A DNA stretch of 13,610 nucleotides from Verrucomicrobiota bacterium. Lineage in GTDB: Bacteria; Verrucomicrobiota; Verrucomicrobiia; Opitutales; Opitutaceae. The translations under genes were made by a program, and so were the position numbers. A model generated the notes under the pieces. The model had not been told where the DNA came from, did no database searches, and saw only the letters and a program-made list of their open reading frames with translations. Below, piece after piece: positions 6,149 to 13,566 of the stretch. Positions within the stretch are counted from its first letter, which is position 1. The number at the start of each line of letters is the position of its first letter. The stretch covers positions 1-13,610 of the forward strand of contig JAEXPL010000415.1 in NCBI GenBank assembly GCA_023446865.1, in the 5' to 3' direction.

Positions 6149-7237
6149 GTGGCCCTCATCGACCAGCTTCTCTCCGAACTGCTCCGCCGTGGCGGTTCCG
6201 ACCTTCACCTCACCGTGGGTTTGCCGCCCCGGGGCCGCATCTCCGGCGACCTCCAGCCGCTCTCGACAGAGCCCCTCTCCGCCCTGACCATCGAGCCGCT
6301 CCTGCGCGAGATCTGCCCGGCCCGGCGTTGGAAACACTTCGAGGAGCACAGCGACCTCGATTTCGCCTATGAGGTGCCCGGCCTCGCGCGGTTCCGTTGC
6401 AACTACCTCCACAACCACTGGGGCATGGCGGCCGTGCTGCGCCAGATCCCCTCGCGGATCCTTACTTTCGACCAGCTCGGCCTGCCCGAGGCGCTCAAGA
6501 AGCTGTGCGTCCTGCGCTCGGGCCTCGTCCTCGTCACCGGGCCCACCGGCTCCGGCAAGAGCACCACGCTCGCGGCGATGATCGACTACATCAACGCCAC
6601 CCAGACCCGCCACATCGTCACCCTCGAGGACCCGGTCGAGTTCGTTCACCCCAACCGCCGCTCCGTGATCGTGCACCGTGAGGTCGGCGAGCACACCCAG
6701 TCCTTCGCCGCCGGACTGCGCAGCGCGATGCGTTCCGACCCCGACCTGATCCTCCTCGGCGAGATGCGCGAACTCGAGACGATCAAGCTCGCCCTCAACG
6801 CCGCCTCCATGGGCATCCTGGTCTTCGGTACGCTGCACACCAACTCCGCCCCGAAGACGATCGACCGCATCATCAACGCCTTTCCCGCCGAAGAGCAGAA
6901 CCAGGTCCGCGTCCTGCTCGCCGGCTGCCTCGTCGGCATCGTTTCCCAGCTGCTCTGCAAGAAGGAGGGCGGCGGCCGCGTCGCCGCCCACGAGATCCTG
7001 CTGCAGCATGAGGCGCTCGCCAACGTCATCCGCACCGGCCGCGTGTCCGACGTCCGCGCCATCATCGAGGGCGGCACCACCGAGGGCATGTGCAGCATGG
7101 ACGGCACGCTCGCCCGTCTCCTCGCGGCCGGGACAATCAGCGCGCACGAGGCGTACAACAAGGCGCTCGACAAGCGCACCTTCGAGTCGCTCCGCGCCCC
7201 CGCCCCGGCCCCCGCGCCGCAACCCTCGGCGCCATGA
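6149..7237 (+). CDS. pilT: PilT-type pilus retraction ATPase, copy 2
   Basis: Predicted 362-residue PilT-family ATPase, normal in length. The N-terminal domain has GGSDLHLTVGLPPRGRISG. Walker A is GPTGSGKST (131-139, K137). The Asp box is TLEDPVEFVH. Walker B is DPDLILLGEMRE (197-208, catalytic E205), where the usual GEMRD is GEMRE. The His box region is FGTLHTNSAPKTIDRI. The C-terminal region keeps EGMCSMDGT, but the AIRNLIRE-like segment has drifted to ALANVIRTGR. The start is GTG at 6149 (GTG GCC CTC ATC GAC), giving the standard PilT N-terminus. The Pro/Ala-rich tail is short. It follows copy 1 by 101 nt on the same strand and is divergent enough to be an old duplication with a possibly specialised role (PilT2/PilU-like). 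PilB is unlikely because the long N-terminal N1 domain and zinc cysteines are absent. Confidence 0.92.
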   Translation: MALIDQLLSELLRRGGSDLHLTVGLPPRGRISGDLQPLSTEPLSALTIEPLLREICPARRWKHFEEHSDLDFAYEVPGLARFRCNYLHNHWGMAAVLRQIPSRILTFDQLGLPEALKKLCVLRSGLVLVTGPTGSGKSTTLAAMIDYINATQTRHIVTLEDPVEFVHPNRRSVIVHREVGEHTQSFAAGLRSAMRSDPDLILLGEMRELETIKLALNAASMGILVFGTLHTNSAPKTIDRIINAFPAEEQNQVRVLLAGCLVGIVSQLLCKKEGGGRVAAHEILLQHEALANVIRTGRVSDVRAIIEGGTTEGMCSMDGTLARLLAAGTISAHEAYNKALDKRTFESLRAPAPAPAPQPSAP

Positions 7238-7356
7238 CCGCCGCGTCCCGCACGCCCCGGCGACACCGGCCGGCGCCTCCTCCTCACTGCGGTGGCGGAC
7301 CGCTGAAAATTCTCATTGCTCGCAGCGTATGCGCGCAGCCAGTCTCGGGACCGGAG

Positions 7357-7375
7357 GCCCGCCGTCGCGGCGGGC
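7357..7375 (+). terminator. Terminator-like hairpin in the spacer after copy 2 of pilT
   Basis: GCCCGCCG (7357-7364) pairs perfectly with CGGCGGGC (7368-7375) around a TCG loop, followed by GGCTTTCTCGG. It lies in the 367-nt gap 7238-7604, between pilT copy 2 and the receiver gene. The gap also holds a 5-bp GCGGT/ACCGC stem near 7291-7305 and an AT-richer patch (CTTTTGTATTTTCAG, about 7462-7476) that could belong to a promoter. I see no protein gene or clear -35/-10 pair there. The hairpin suggests the receivers form a separate transcript. Confidence 0.5.
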
Positions 7376-7604
7376 GGCTTTCTCGGCCAGGACAACGGAC
7401 CTGTAAGTCGAAGGCACAATCTCACCCGTCCCGCCTGCGCGGTTCCCTCGGTGAGCTTGTGCCTTTTGTATTTTCAGGGCCAAGCCCGGGCCGGAAGGCC
7501 ACCTCCAAATCACGGATGCAGAGACCCAGCCACCAACCCCGCCCGTTCGCCACCCCACCGCACGCCACCCGGCGGCCGTGCCGCGGGGCCCGCGCTGTCG
7601 CCGC

Positions 7605-8057
7605 ATGAACCCGGCGTCCCCCAGCTCCGGCGACCGGCCGCTGCTCCCCGGCCTCGCCGCCGCCGACCACGGCCGCGGCGAACGGATCCTCCATGTCGAC
7701 GACGAACCGACCGTCACCACCGCGCTGCAACGTCTGCTGGCGCGGATCGGCTACCGCGTCGAGTCCTTCAACTGCCCTCAGGCCGCGTCCGCCCGCTTCC
7801 GCGCCGCGCCCCACGAGTTCGACCTGGTCCTCACCGATCTGATGATGCCGGTCGTCACCGGCCTCGACATCGCCGCCCTGGTGCGGGCACTCCGCCCCGA
7901 TCTTCCCGTGGTGCTGCTCAGCGCGTACGGCGAGCGGCAGGACTCGCCTTCGTTGCGTGCGGCGGGAATCCACACGGTGATCGCCAAGCCCGCCTCGATC
8001 GCGGTGGTGGCCGCCGCCCTGCGCCGCTCGCTCGACCGCCCTCCCCCTTCCGCATGA
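7605..8057 (+). CDS. Stand-alone response-regulator receiver protein
   Basis: Predicted 150-residue soluble protein consisting of a short disordered Pro/Ser-rich N-terminus (residues 1-24) and one CheY-like receiver domain. The acidic pocket is HVDDE (D32, D33), the phospho-acceptor is D78 in LVLTDLMMP, the switch Ser is S106 in LLSAYGE, and the conserved lysine is K128 in IAKPAS. All needed residues are present, so phosphorylation is expected. No DNA-binding or enzymatic output domain follows; it should act through protein contacts, as CheY- or PilG/PilH-type receivers do in twitching motility. The start is ATG 7605 (MNPASPSSG); a GTG at 7578 adds nine poor residues. The stop overlaps the next gene's ATG by 4 nt (ATGA), implying translational coupling. 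No cognate kinase is in the window. Confidence 0.88.
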   Translation: MNPASPSSGDRPLLPGLAAADHGRGERILHVDDEPTVTTALQRLLARIGYRVESFNCPQAASARFRAAPHEFDLVLTDLMMPVVTGLDIAALVRALRPDLPVVLLSAYGERQDSPSLRAAGIHTVIAKPASIAVVAAALRRSLDRPPPSA

Positions 8058-8812
8058 ACGAACCCGCTCCCCAATCGCGTGGTCGCCTGCTGGTCGCCGA
8101 CGACGAAGATCTCGTGCGCAAGGCGATCGCCGCGCTGCTTGTCCAGCACGGCTTCGCCTGCACCTGCGTCGCCTCCGGCGCGGAGGTGCTCGACCATCTC
8201 CGGCGGCACGAATTCGATGCGCTTGTCTCCGACCTCGAGATGCCGGGCAACAGCGGCCTCTCGCTCCTCGAATCCGTCCCCCAGTTGGCGGCCGGCATGC
8301 CCATCGTCGTGCTCACCGGCAAGCCCACTGTCGAGACCGCCGCCGGCGCGATCCGCCTGCCCGTCGCCGCCTACCTCACCAAGCCGCCGGACTATACCGA
8401 GCTCGTCGCGGTCCTCGACGAGGCGATCCTGAAATGCCGCACCTATCGCGCCATGCAGGCCGGCCAGCGCCGTCTCCAGGACTGGGAGATGGAGCTTGAG
8501 ACCGTGCTCCGGCACTACAGCAGCCACGGTTCCGAGGCCGGCGGCCCGATGGGTTGCTACCTCCGGCTCTCCCTCCGGCACGCCATCCTCGTTCTCTCCG
8601 AGCTCGAGCAGGCCGCCCGCGCCCTCGAACACGGCCCCGCCAAGGCCCACACGCTGCGCCAACTCGACCGCGAGGTCGCCCTGCGCCGCGCCGTCGATGT
8701 CCTCCGGCGCACCAAGCAGAACTTCAAGAGCAAGGAGCTCGCGGATCTCCGCATGGAGCTCGAGCGCCTCCTGGCCCAAAGCGACCCCGCCGAGGCCCCG
8801 CCGGAGAATTGA
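8054..8812 (+). CDS. Response regulator with unknown helical C-terminal region
   Basis: Predicted 252-residue protein beginning at ATG 8054, which overlaps the previous stop. Residues 10-120 are a receiver domain: VADDED (D16/D17), phospho-acceptor D60 in VSDLEMPG, T88 in VVLTGKP and K110 in LTKPP. Residues 125-252 are predicted alpha-helical and charged, with a segment rich in Leu/Glu (LRLSLRHAILVLSELEQAARALEH) and a basic-then-acidic end (RRTKQNFKSKELADLRMELERLL). I do not recognise that C-terminal region as a standard HTH, GGDEF, HATPase or methyl-accepting output domain. Helix pairs of this kind could mediate dimerisation or binding to a partner. A role in pilus or motility control is inferred only from position next to the pilT pair. 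Confidence 0.86.
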   Translation: MNEPAPQSRGRLLVADDEDLVRKAIAALLVQHGFACTCVASGAEVLDHLRRHEFDALVSDLEMPGNSGLSLLESVPQLAAGMPIVVLTGKPTVETAAGAIRLPVAAYLTKPPDYTELVAVLDEAILKCRTYRAMQAGQRRLQDWEMELETVLRHYSSHGSEAGGPMGCYLRLSLRHAILVLSELEQAARALEHGPAKAHTLRQLDREVALRRAVDVLRRTKQNFKSKELADLRMELERLLAQSDPAEAPPEN

Positions 8813-8877
8813 TCGCGCGGACGGACACCCGCATCCAGCCGGCGGGTTCAACGTTCGGCCCTCGACGCTCGCCCCGC

Positions 8878-8913
8878 GCCTTCCCCAGGGCCTTCCCGCC
8901 GGCTTTCCCGTTG
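8878..8913 (+). repeat. Three imperfect 12-nt repeats (GCCTTCCC core)
   Basis: GCCTTCCCCAGG (8878-8889), GCCTTCCCGCCG (8890-8901) and GCTTTCCCGTTG (8902-8913) are consecutive 12-mers in the 137-nt spacer before the alpha-oxoamine synthase gene. They resemble the pyrimidine-rich spacer tracts elsewhere in the window but have a different period. No promoter is evident around them. Confidence 0.4.
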
Positions 8914-8949
8914 CCAGCGCGCGGCACGCTCCCTTCCTTGGCGACGTCC

Positions 8950-10146
8950 ATGGCCCTGCCGTTCTTCTCCCGTACCCGCAACGCGATCGCTGCGCGTTGC
9001 GCCGATGACTCCGCCACCAAGGCGCGGCTGCGGTTCGCACCGTACTACCACGCCATGGAGGCCCAGCAGGGCACCCGTATCCGCCTCGACGGCCGCGAGC
9101 TGGTCATGCTTTCGAGCAACGACTACCTCGGCCTCTCCTTCCACCCGAAGGTGATCGAGGCCGGCCAGCGCGCCCTGGCCCGCTGGGGCGCCAGCACCAC
9201 CGGTGCCCGCGTCTCCAACGGCTCCCGTGCCTACCACCACGCCCTCGAGGAGAAACTCGCCGCCTTCCTCGGCAAGGAAGCCTGCCACATCCATGCCGCC
9301 GGCTACCTCTCCTGCATGTCCGGCGTCGCCGCCTTCGCCGCCAAGGGCGATGTCGTCCTCGCCGACAAGAACATCCATTCCTGCCTCTGGGACGGTATCC
9401 GCCTCTCCAACGCCACCGTCGAGCGTTTCGCCCACAACAACGCCGACGACCTGCGCGATGTCGCCAAGACCATCCCCGAGGACACCGCGCGCCTCATGGT
9501 CCTCGAGGGCGTCTACTCGATGGAGGGCCACATCGCGAAGCTGCCCGAGCTGCTTGCCGTCGCCGAGGAGTACGAATGCTTCAACGTGCTCGACGACGCC
9601 CACGGCTTCGGCGTGCTCGGGCGTGAGGGCCGCGGCACCGCCGACCATTTCGGCCTCGCCGACAAGGTCGACATCATCGTCGGCAGCCTCTCCAAGTCGC
9701 TTGGCAGCACCGGCGGTTTCGTCGCCGGCAAACGCACGTCCATCGAGTACCTCCGCACTCACTCGAAGCACACCATCTTCAGCGCGGCGCTCAGCCCGGC
9801 GCAGGCCGCCGCCGCCGAGGCCGCCCTCGAGCTCATGCAGACCGAGCCGCAGCACCGCGAACGTCTCTGGGCCAACACCCGGCGCTACGTCGCGTTCCTC
9901 CAGTCGCTCGGTCTCGCCACCTGGGGCAGCGAGACGCCCGCGGTGCCGGTCGTCGTCGGCTCGAAGGAACGCGCCTACCGTTTCTGGCAGCTGCTGCTCG
10001 AAAAGGGCGTGTTCACGGTCATGTCGATCGCGCCCGCCGTACCGCCCGGCAAGGACCTCATCCGCACCGCCATCTCCGCACTTCACTCCGACGAGGACCT
10101 CGCCCGCATCGAGGACGCGTTCGCCTACGCGTTGAAGCGGCTGTGA
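8950..10146 (+). CDS. PLP-dependent alpha-oxoamine synthase family enzyme (SPT/KBL/BioF-like)
   Basis: Predicted 398-residue fold-type I PLP enzyme that should condense an amino acid with an acyl-CoA, releasing CO2 and CoA. Motifs: MLSSNDYLGLSFHPKV; GASTTGARVSNGSRAYHHALE; H143 in DKNIHSCLWDG (stacks on PLP); D215/H218 in LDDAHGFGVLG; Schiff-base K249 in SLSKSLGSTGG; and C-terminal APAVPPGKDLIRTAISALHSDEDL. The N-terminus (PYYHAMEAQQGTRIRLDGREL) is closest in style to serine palmitoyltransferase or 2-amino-3-ketobutyrate CoA ligase types, but substrate choice among SPT, KBL, BioF and HemA cannot be settled from this alone. I chose ATG 8950, which gives a normal family length; the frame is open upstream but the extension is Arg/Pro-rich. 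The next gene is a GNAT acetyltransferase 76 nt downstream. There is no bio, tdh or sphingolipid gene nearby to decide the function. Confidence 0.85.
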   Translation: MALPFFSRTRNAIAARCADDSATKARLRFAPYYHAMEAQQGTRIRLDGRELVMLSSNDYLGLSFHPKVIEAGQRALARWGASTTGARVSNGSRAYHHALEEKLAAFLGKEACHIHAAGYLSCMSGVAAFAAKGDVVLADKNIHSCLWDGIRLSNATVERFAHNNADDLRDVAKTIPEDTARLMVLEGVYSMEGHIAKLPELLAVAEEYECFNVLDDAHGFGVLGREGRGTADHFGLADKVDIIVGSLSKSLGSTGGFVAGKRTSIEYLRTHSKHTIFSAALSPAQAAAAEAALELMQTEPQHRERLWANTRRYVAFLQSLGLATWGSETPAVPVVVGSKERAYRFWQLLLEKGVFTVMSIAPAVPPGKDLIRTAISALHSDEDLARIEDAFAYALKRL

Positions 10147-10222
10147 GGCGTGGGGCGCGCCGCCCTCCGCTCGCCGCCGCTCGACCCCGTCCCACCGCAC
10201 CGCTGGCGTCCCCTTTCACCCG

Positions 10223-10666
10223 ATGCTCGTCCTCCGCTCCGCCACCCTTGCCGACGCGGCGGCGATCGCCGATCTCACCGCCGAGCTCGGCTACTCCCAC
10301 GACGTCGCCGCGATCCGCCACCGGCTGGAACAACTCCTGCCGACGCCCCACGAACTCGTTCTCGTCGCCGAAGAGGCGGAGGTCGTGATCGGCTGGCTCC
10401 ACGCGCACCTGAGCATCGCGCTCGAATCCGGCCTGAGAGGCGAAATCGTCGGCCTCGTCGTCTCCGCCACCCACCGCCGCAGCGGCGCCGGACGGGCGCT
10501 CGTTCGCGCCGCCGAAGATTGGGCCGCCGCCCGCGGCGCCCCCGTCGTCGTCGTGCGGAGCAACGTCCGCCGCGAGGAGAGCCATCGTTTCTACCTCGCA
10601 CTCGGCTTCATCCACTCGAAGACGCAGGCCGTCTATCAGAAGCCCGGCACGGTCCCCGCCGCCTGA
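10223..10666 (+). CDS. GNAT family N-acetyltransferase
   Basis: Predicted 147-residue soluble protein, normal for a GNAT domain. It starts VLRSATLADAAAIADL, the usual beta1-alpha1. Motif A is LVVSATHRRSGAGRALV (78-94), with R/Q-x-x-G-x-G/A as RRSGAG binding acetyl-CoA. The second half has VVVVRSNVRREESHRFYLALGF, the NxxxxxAxxFYxxxGF helix-strand of motif B. The substrate is unknown. It lies 76 nt after the alpha-oxoamine synthase gene, probably co-transcribed, and its TGA (10664-10666) is inside a hairpin shared with the convergent cysE stop. Confidence 0.87.
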   Translation: MLVLRSATLADAAAIADLTAELGYSHDVAAIRHRLEQLLPTPHELVLVAEEAEVVIGWLHAHLSIALESGLRGEIVGLVVSATHRRSGAGRALVRAAEDWAAARGAPVVVVRSNVRREESHRFYLALGFIHSKTQAVYQKPGTVPAA

Positions 10667-10684
10667 GCGCCGCCACGGCGCTCA
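10664..10684. terminator. Hairpin containing both stop codons of a convergent gene pair
   Basis: TGAGCGCCG (10664-10672) pairs perfectly with CGGCGCTCA (10676-10684) around a CCA loop, a 9-bp stem. The left arm begins with the TGA of the GNAT gene (10664-10666). The right arm ends with the reverse-complement TGA of cysE (10682-10684). The genes are thus separated by only 15 nt. A shared bidirectional terminator is likely, but no T-tract follows on either side. Confidence 0.6.
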
Positions 10685-11611
10685 GATCTCGTAGTTGTAG
10701 CCGGCGAAAGGCAGCTCGACCTCGAGCGACTCGTGTTTGCGCCGGTGGCGTACCGAGAGATTCGCGCCCTCGTAGGTGACGAGGCTGTGCGACGGCACGG
10801 AGTTCATCAGCCAGACGTTGGAACCGATGATCGAGTGCGCGCCGACGAGCGTGTCGCCGCCGAGGATGGTGGCGCCGGCGTAGATCGTCACGTTGTCGCC
10901 GACATTCGGATGCCGCTTCACGCCCTTCACCGGGTTGCCCTGCGGATCGAGCGCGAAGGACTTCGCGCCGAGCGTGACGCCCTGGTAGAGCTTCACGTGA
11001 TCGCCGATCACGGTCGTCTCGCCGATGACCACACCGGTGCAGTGATCGATGAAGAAATGCGTGCCGATCTGCGCGCCGGGATGAATGTCGGCGCCGGTGC
11101 GCTCGTGGGCGAACTCGGTGAGCATGCGCGGAATCAGCGGGACCCCGCGCCGGTAGAGAATGTGCGCGATGCGCTGCAGCGAGATCACCAGCACGCAGGG
11201 ATAGGCGAGAATGATCTCGTCCTGGCTGCGGGCGGCGGGGTCGCCAGTGTAGGCGGCCTCGACATCGGTCTGGATCAGGCGACGCAACGCGGGAAATTCG
11301 CCAAGCAGGTACAGGCTCTCCTCCGCGGCGGCCTTCTGCGGGTCGGCGTGGCCGGCGTAGGCCAGCGCCTTGGCAATTTCGGCGCGCAGGCTGCGCTCGA
11401 CCTCGGCCAACTGGCCGCCGACGAGGCTTCCGACCTCGTCGCGGGTCGGCGCCTGCTTTTCGAAGAAGCCCGGGAAGAGCAGGTGCATGAACCCGCGGGC
11501 CAGCGCGTCCACGGCAGCCTCGGACGGCAGGTTGGAGCCGTCGAGGTGGTTGATGCCGCCGTCGTCCGAGTAGGACTGGAGGAGGGCGGCTTTGATCTGG
11601 TCGAGATTCAT
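10682..11611 (-). CDS. cysE: Serine O-acetyltransferase (EpsC/CysE type)
   Basis: Predicted 309-residue cytoplasmic enzyme: L-serine + acetyl-CoA to O-acetylserine, the first step of cysteine synthesis, with O-acetylserine sulfhydrylase the usual partner. The helical N-terminal half contains TDVEAAYTGDPAARSQDEI (D116 and the D-P-A segment, equivalent to the catalytic Asp region). The C-terminal left-handed beta-helix begins at about 172 with hexapeptide repeats: TGADIHPGAQIG, then FFIDHCTGVVIGET (D189/H190 equivalent to Asp157/His158 of E. coli CysE), VIGDHVKLYQGVTLGA, and KRHPNVGD (H234, equivalent to His193). At about 309 residues it is longer than E. coli CysE (273), as in the EpsC-like serine acetyltransferases with an extended N-terminus. 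Start ATG at 11611, 28 nt after the ilvB stop on the same strand, so an ilvB-cysE transcript is likely. There is no CysK in the window. Confidence 0.92.
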   Translation of the reverse strand: MNLDQIKAALLQSYSDDGGINHLDGSNLPSEAAVDALARGFMHLLFPGFFEKQAPTRDEVGSLVGGQLAEVERSLRAEIAKALAYAGHADPQKAAAEESLYLLGEFPALRRLIQTDVEAAYTGDPAARSQDEIILAYPCVLVISLQRIAHILYRRGVPLIPRMLTEFAHERTGADIHPGAQIGTHFFIDHCTGVVIGETTVIGDHVKLYQGVTLGAKSFALDPQGNPVKGVKRHPNVGDNVTIYAGATILGGDTLVGAHSIIGSNVWLMNSVPSHSLVTYEGANLSVRHRRKHESLEVELPFAGYNYEI

Positions 11612-11639
11612 GGCTCAAGTTTCCACCGAGGGCGGAAAC

Positions 11640-13406
11640 TCATTTGATGATCATGTCCTTCACCGTCTTTCCGGCGGGAATCATCGGGAGGACGTGCTCC
11701 GTGTACGGCACAACGACGTCGAGAACAAAGGGGCCGTCGTGGTCGAGCATCTCCTGGATCGCGGCGCGCAGCTCGCTCTTCTTCACCACGCGTCGGCCCT
11801 TCACGCCGAAGCCCTCGGCGATCTTCACGAAGTCCGGGTAGAGTCCGTCGAGATTCTCGGGGCCGCCGATGTTGGCCTTGTCGCCGAGGATGGTGTTGCC
11901 GCGCACGCCGTTGTAGAAGCGGTCCTCCCACTGCACGACCATGCCGAGGTGCTGGTTGTTCAGGATCATGGCCTTCGCGCCGATCTTCTCGATCGCGGCG
12001 GTCGCCAACTCCTGGATGTTCATCGTGAACGAACCGTCGCCGTCGATGTCTACGACCTGCTTGTCGGGCCGGGCGACCTTGGCGCCGAGCGCGGCCGGGT
12101 AGCCGAAGCCCATCGCGCCGAGGCCGAGCGAGCTGATGTAGCGGCGCGGCTCGGCGAACTCATAGTACTGCGCGGCCCACATCTGGTGCTGGCCCACGCC
12201 GGTGACGACGATCGCCTCGCCCTTGGTGAGCTCGTAGAGCGCGCGGATCGCCTCCTGCGGGAGGATGTGCGGACTCTGCTCGAACGAGAACGGGAACTCC
12301 TTCTTCCACGCCGCGCACTGGGCGCGCCAGGCGGTGGTGTCGGGCGCGGGGGACTTGCGCTCCGCCTGGAGCGCGTTGAGGCGGCCGAGGGCGTGTTTCA
12401 GGTCGCCGACGACCGGCATCATGACGCGCTTGTTCTTGTTGTGCTCGGAGGCGTCGATGTCGAGGTGGACGATCTTGGCATGGCGCGCGAAGGCCTTGGT
12501 GTCGCCGGTGACGCGGTCGTCGAAGCGCGCGCCGAGGCAGAGAAGCAGGTCGCACTCGTCGGCGGCGAGGTTGCCCGCGACGGTGCCGTGCATGCCGAAC
12601 CAGCGCAGCGAGAGCGGGTGCGTCTCCGGGAAGGCGCCCACGCCCATGAGCGTGGTCGTCACCGGGATCTGGTTGCGCTCCGCGAAGGCCTTCAGCTCGG
12701 CGCCTGCGTCGGCCGAGATCGCACCGCCGCCCACGTAGAGCAGCGGTTTCTTCGCGTCGGCGAGGAGCGGGAGGATGGCGGCGAGCTGCTCGTCGGTGGC
12801 GTGCTTCTCGGGTTTGTAGGCCGGGAGCTGCATCTCGACCGGCCAGACCGGCGTGAACTTCGCCTGCTGCACGTCCTTCGGGATGTCGATGACGACCGGG
12901 CCGGGGCGGCCCGTGGTGGCGATGTGGAACGCCTCGCGGAAGATGCGCGGCAGGTCGTGCACATTCATCACAAGGAGGCTGTGCTTCACGATCGGCAGCG
13001 TCATGCCGTAGAAGTCGGTCTCCTGGAACGCGCTTTTCCCGATGTACTTCGAGAACACCTGCCCGGTGATCGCGATCATCGGGATGCTGTCCATGTAGGC
13101 GTCGGCGATGGCGGACACGAGATTCGTCGCGCCGGGGCCGCTCGTGGCCATGCACACGCCGGCCTTGCCGGTGACACGGGCATAGGCGTTGGCCGCAAAT
13201 CCGCCGCCCTGCTCGTGGCGCGGGAGGATGACGCGAAACTTGTCGGTCTTGGTAAACGCCTGGTGGAGCTCCAGCGACGCCCCGCCCGGGTACGCGAAGA
13301 CGACATCGACGCCCTCGCGGATCAGGCATTCGGCGACACAATCGGCGCCTTTCATCTCGCGGCTGGAGTGGGCGTGCGGGTGGGCGGAAGCGGCGTGAGC
13401 AGTCAT
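11640..13406 (-). CDS. ilvB: Acetolactate synthase large (catalytic) subunit
   Basis: Predicted 588-residue ThDP- and FAD-dependent enzyme that condenses two pyruvates to acetolactate (or pyruvate plus 2-ketobutyrate), the first common step of valine, leucine and isoleucine synthesis. Motifs: FAYPGGASLELHQA; catalytic E65 in LPRHEQGGGFAANAYARVTGK; SGPGATNLVSAIADAYMDS; FAD region RWFGMHGTVAGNLAADECDLLL; and ThDP/Mg motif GDGSFTMNIQELATA (G456-S459) to ILNNQHLGMV. The C-terminal part contains QWEDRFYNGVRGNTILGD and ends HVLPMIPAGKTVKDMIIK, a style shared with plant and cyanobacterial enzymes. The start is ATG 13406 (MTAHAASAHP); the frame is open upstream but the extension is low-quality. A second Met (MKG) at about residue 18 precedes the conserved part and could also start. 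No ilvN regulatory subunit follows; cysE does. The leader region carries no clear attenuator. Confidence 0.95.
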   Translation of the reverse strand: MTAHAASAHPHAHSSREMKGADCVAECLIREGVDVVFAYPGGASLELHQAFTKTDKFRVILPRHEQGGGFAANAYARVTGKAGVCMATSGPGATNLVSAIADAYMDSIPMIAITGQVFSKYIGKSAFQETDFYGMTLPIVKHSLLVMNVHDLPRIFREAFHIATTGRPGPVVIDIPKDVQQAKFTPVWPVEMQLPAYKPEKHATDEQLAAILPLLADAKKPLLYVGGGAISADAGAELKAFAERNQIPVTTTLMGVGAFPETHPLSLRWFGMHGTVAGNLAADECDLLLCLGARFDDRVTGDTKAFARHAKIVHLDIDASEHNKNKRVMMPVVGDLKHALGRLNALQAERKSPAPDTTAWRAQCAAWKKEFPFSFEQSPHILPQEAIRALYELTKGEAIVVTGVGQHQMWAAQYYEFAEPRRYISSLGLGAMGFGYPAALGAKVARPDKQVVDIDGDGSFTMNIQELATAAIEKIGAKAMILNNQHLGMVVQWEDRFYNGVRGNTILGDKANIGGPENLDGLYPDFVKIAEGFGVKGRRVVKKSELRAAIQEMLDHDGPFVLDVVVPYTEHVLPMIPAGKTVKDMIIK

Positions 13407-13557
13407 GGTAGCGTCGTTCAGGGGCGGCCAACCTTGGCGGTCGTCCCCCGCTCGGCAAGGGCGGAGTGCGACGCCGGTGAGACCAGAAGCTGGTGGCCGA
13501 CCGGTGGTTGCAGACGACAAGATGCACCCGTCGTCGGCAGCAACGCTCATCACCGCC
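13407..13557 (-). promoter_or_regulatory. Leader region upstream of ilvB
   Basis: About 150 nt upstream of the ilvB start, read on the minus strand. It contains ACCAG-CTT-CTGGT and a GC-rich partial stem around CCGCCCTTGCC...GGGG. The ilvB frame stays open through it, with a possible earlier ATG near 13550, but the residues are not protein-like. I see no T-box, leader peptide rich in Ile/Leu/Val codons, or recognisable promoter. Confidence 0.25.
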
Positions 13558-13566
13558 GCGGGGCGG

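Noticed and set aside
4800..7222. Long antisense open frames (442 and 655 residues) opposite the pilT genes
   Set aside because: They lie opposite well-conserved PilT motifs, have low-complexity Gly/Glu/Arg-rich translations and arise from high GC at third positions.
7578..7604. Earlier GTG start for the first receiver protein
   Set aside because: Adds nine residues (MPRGPRCRR) with no family support; the ATG at 7605 is adequate.
8848..10200. 450-residue antisense frame opposite the alpha-oxoamine synthase
   Set aside because: Low-complexity composition (runs of Gly, Glu, Val, Asp) and complete overlap with a conserved enzyme.
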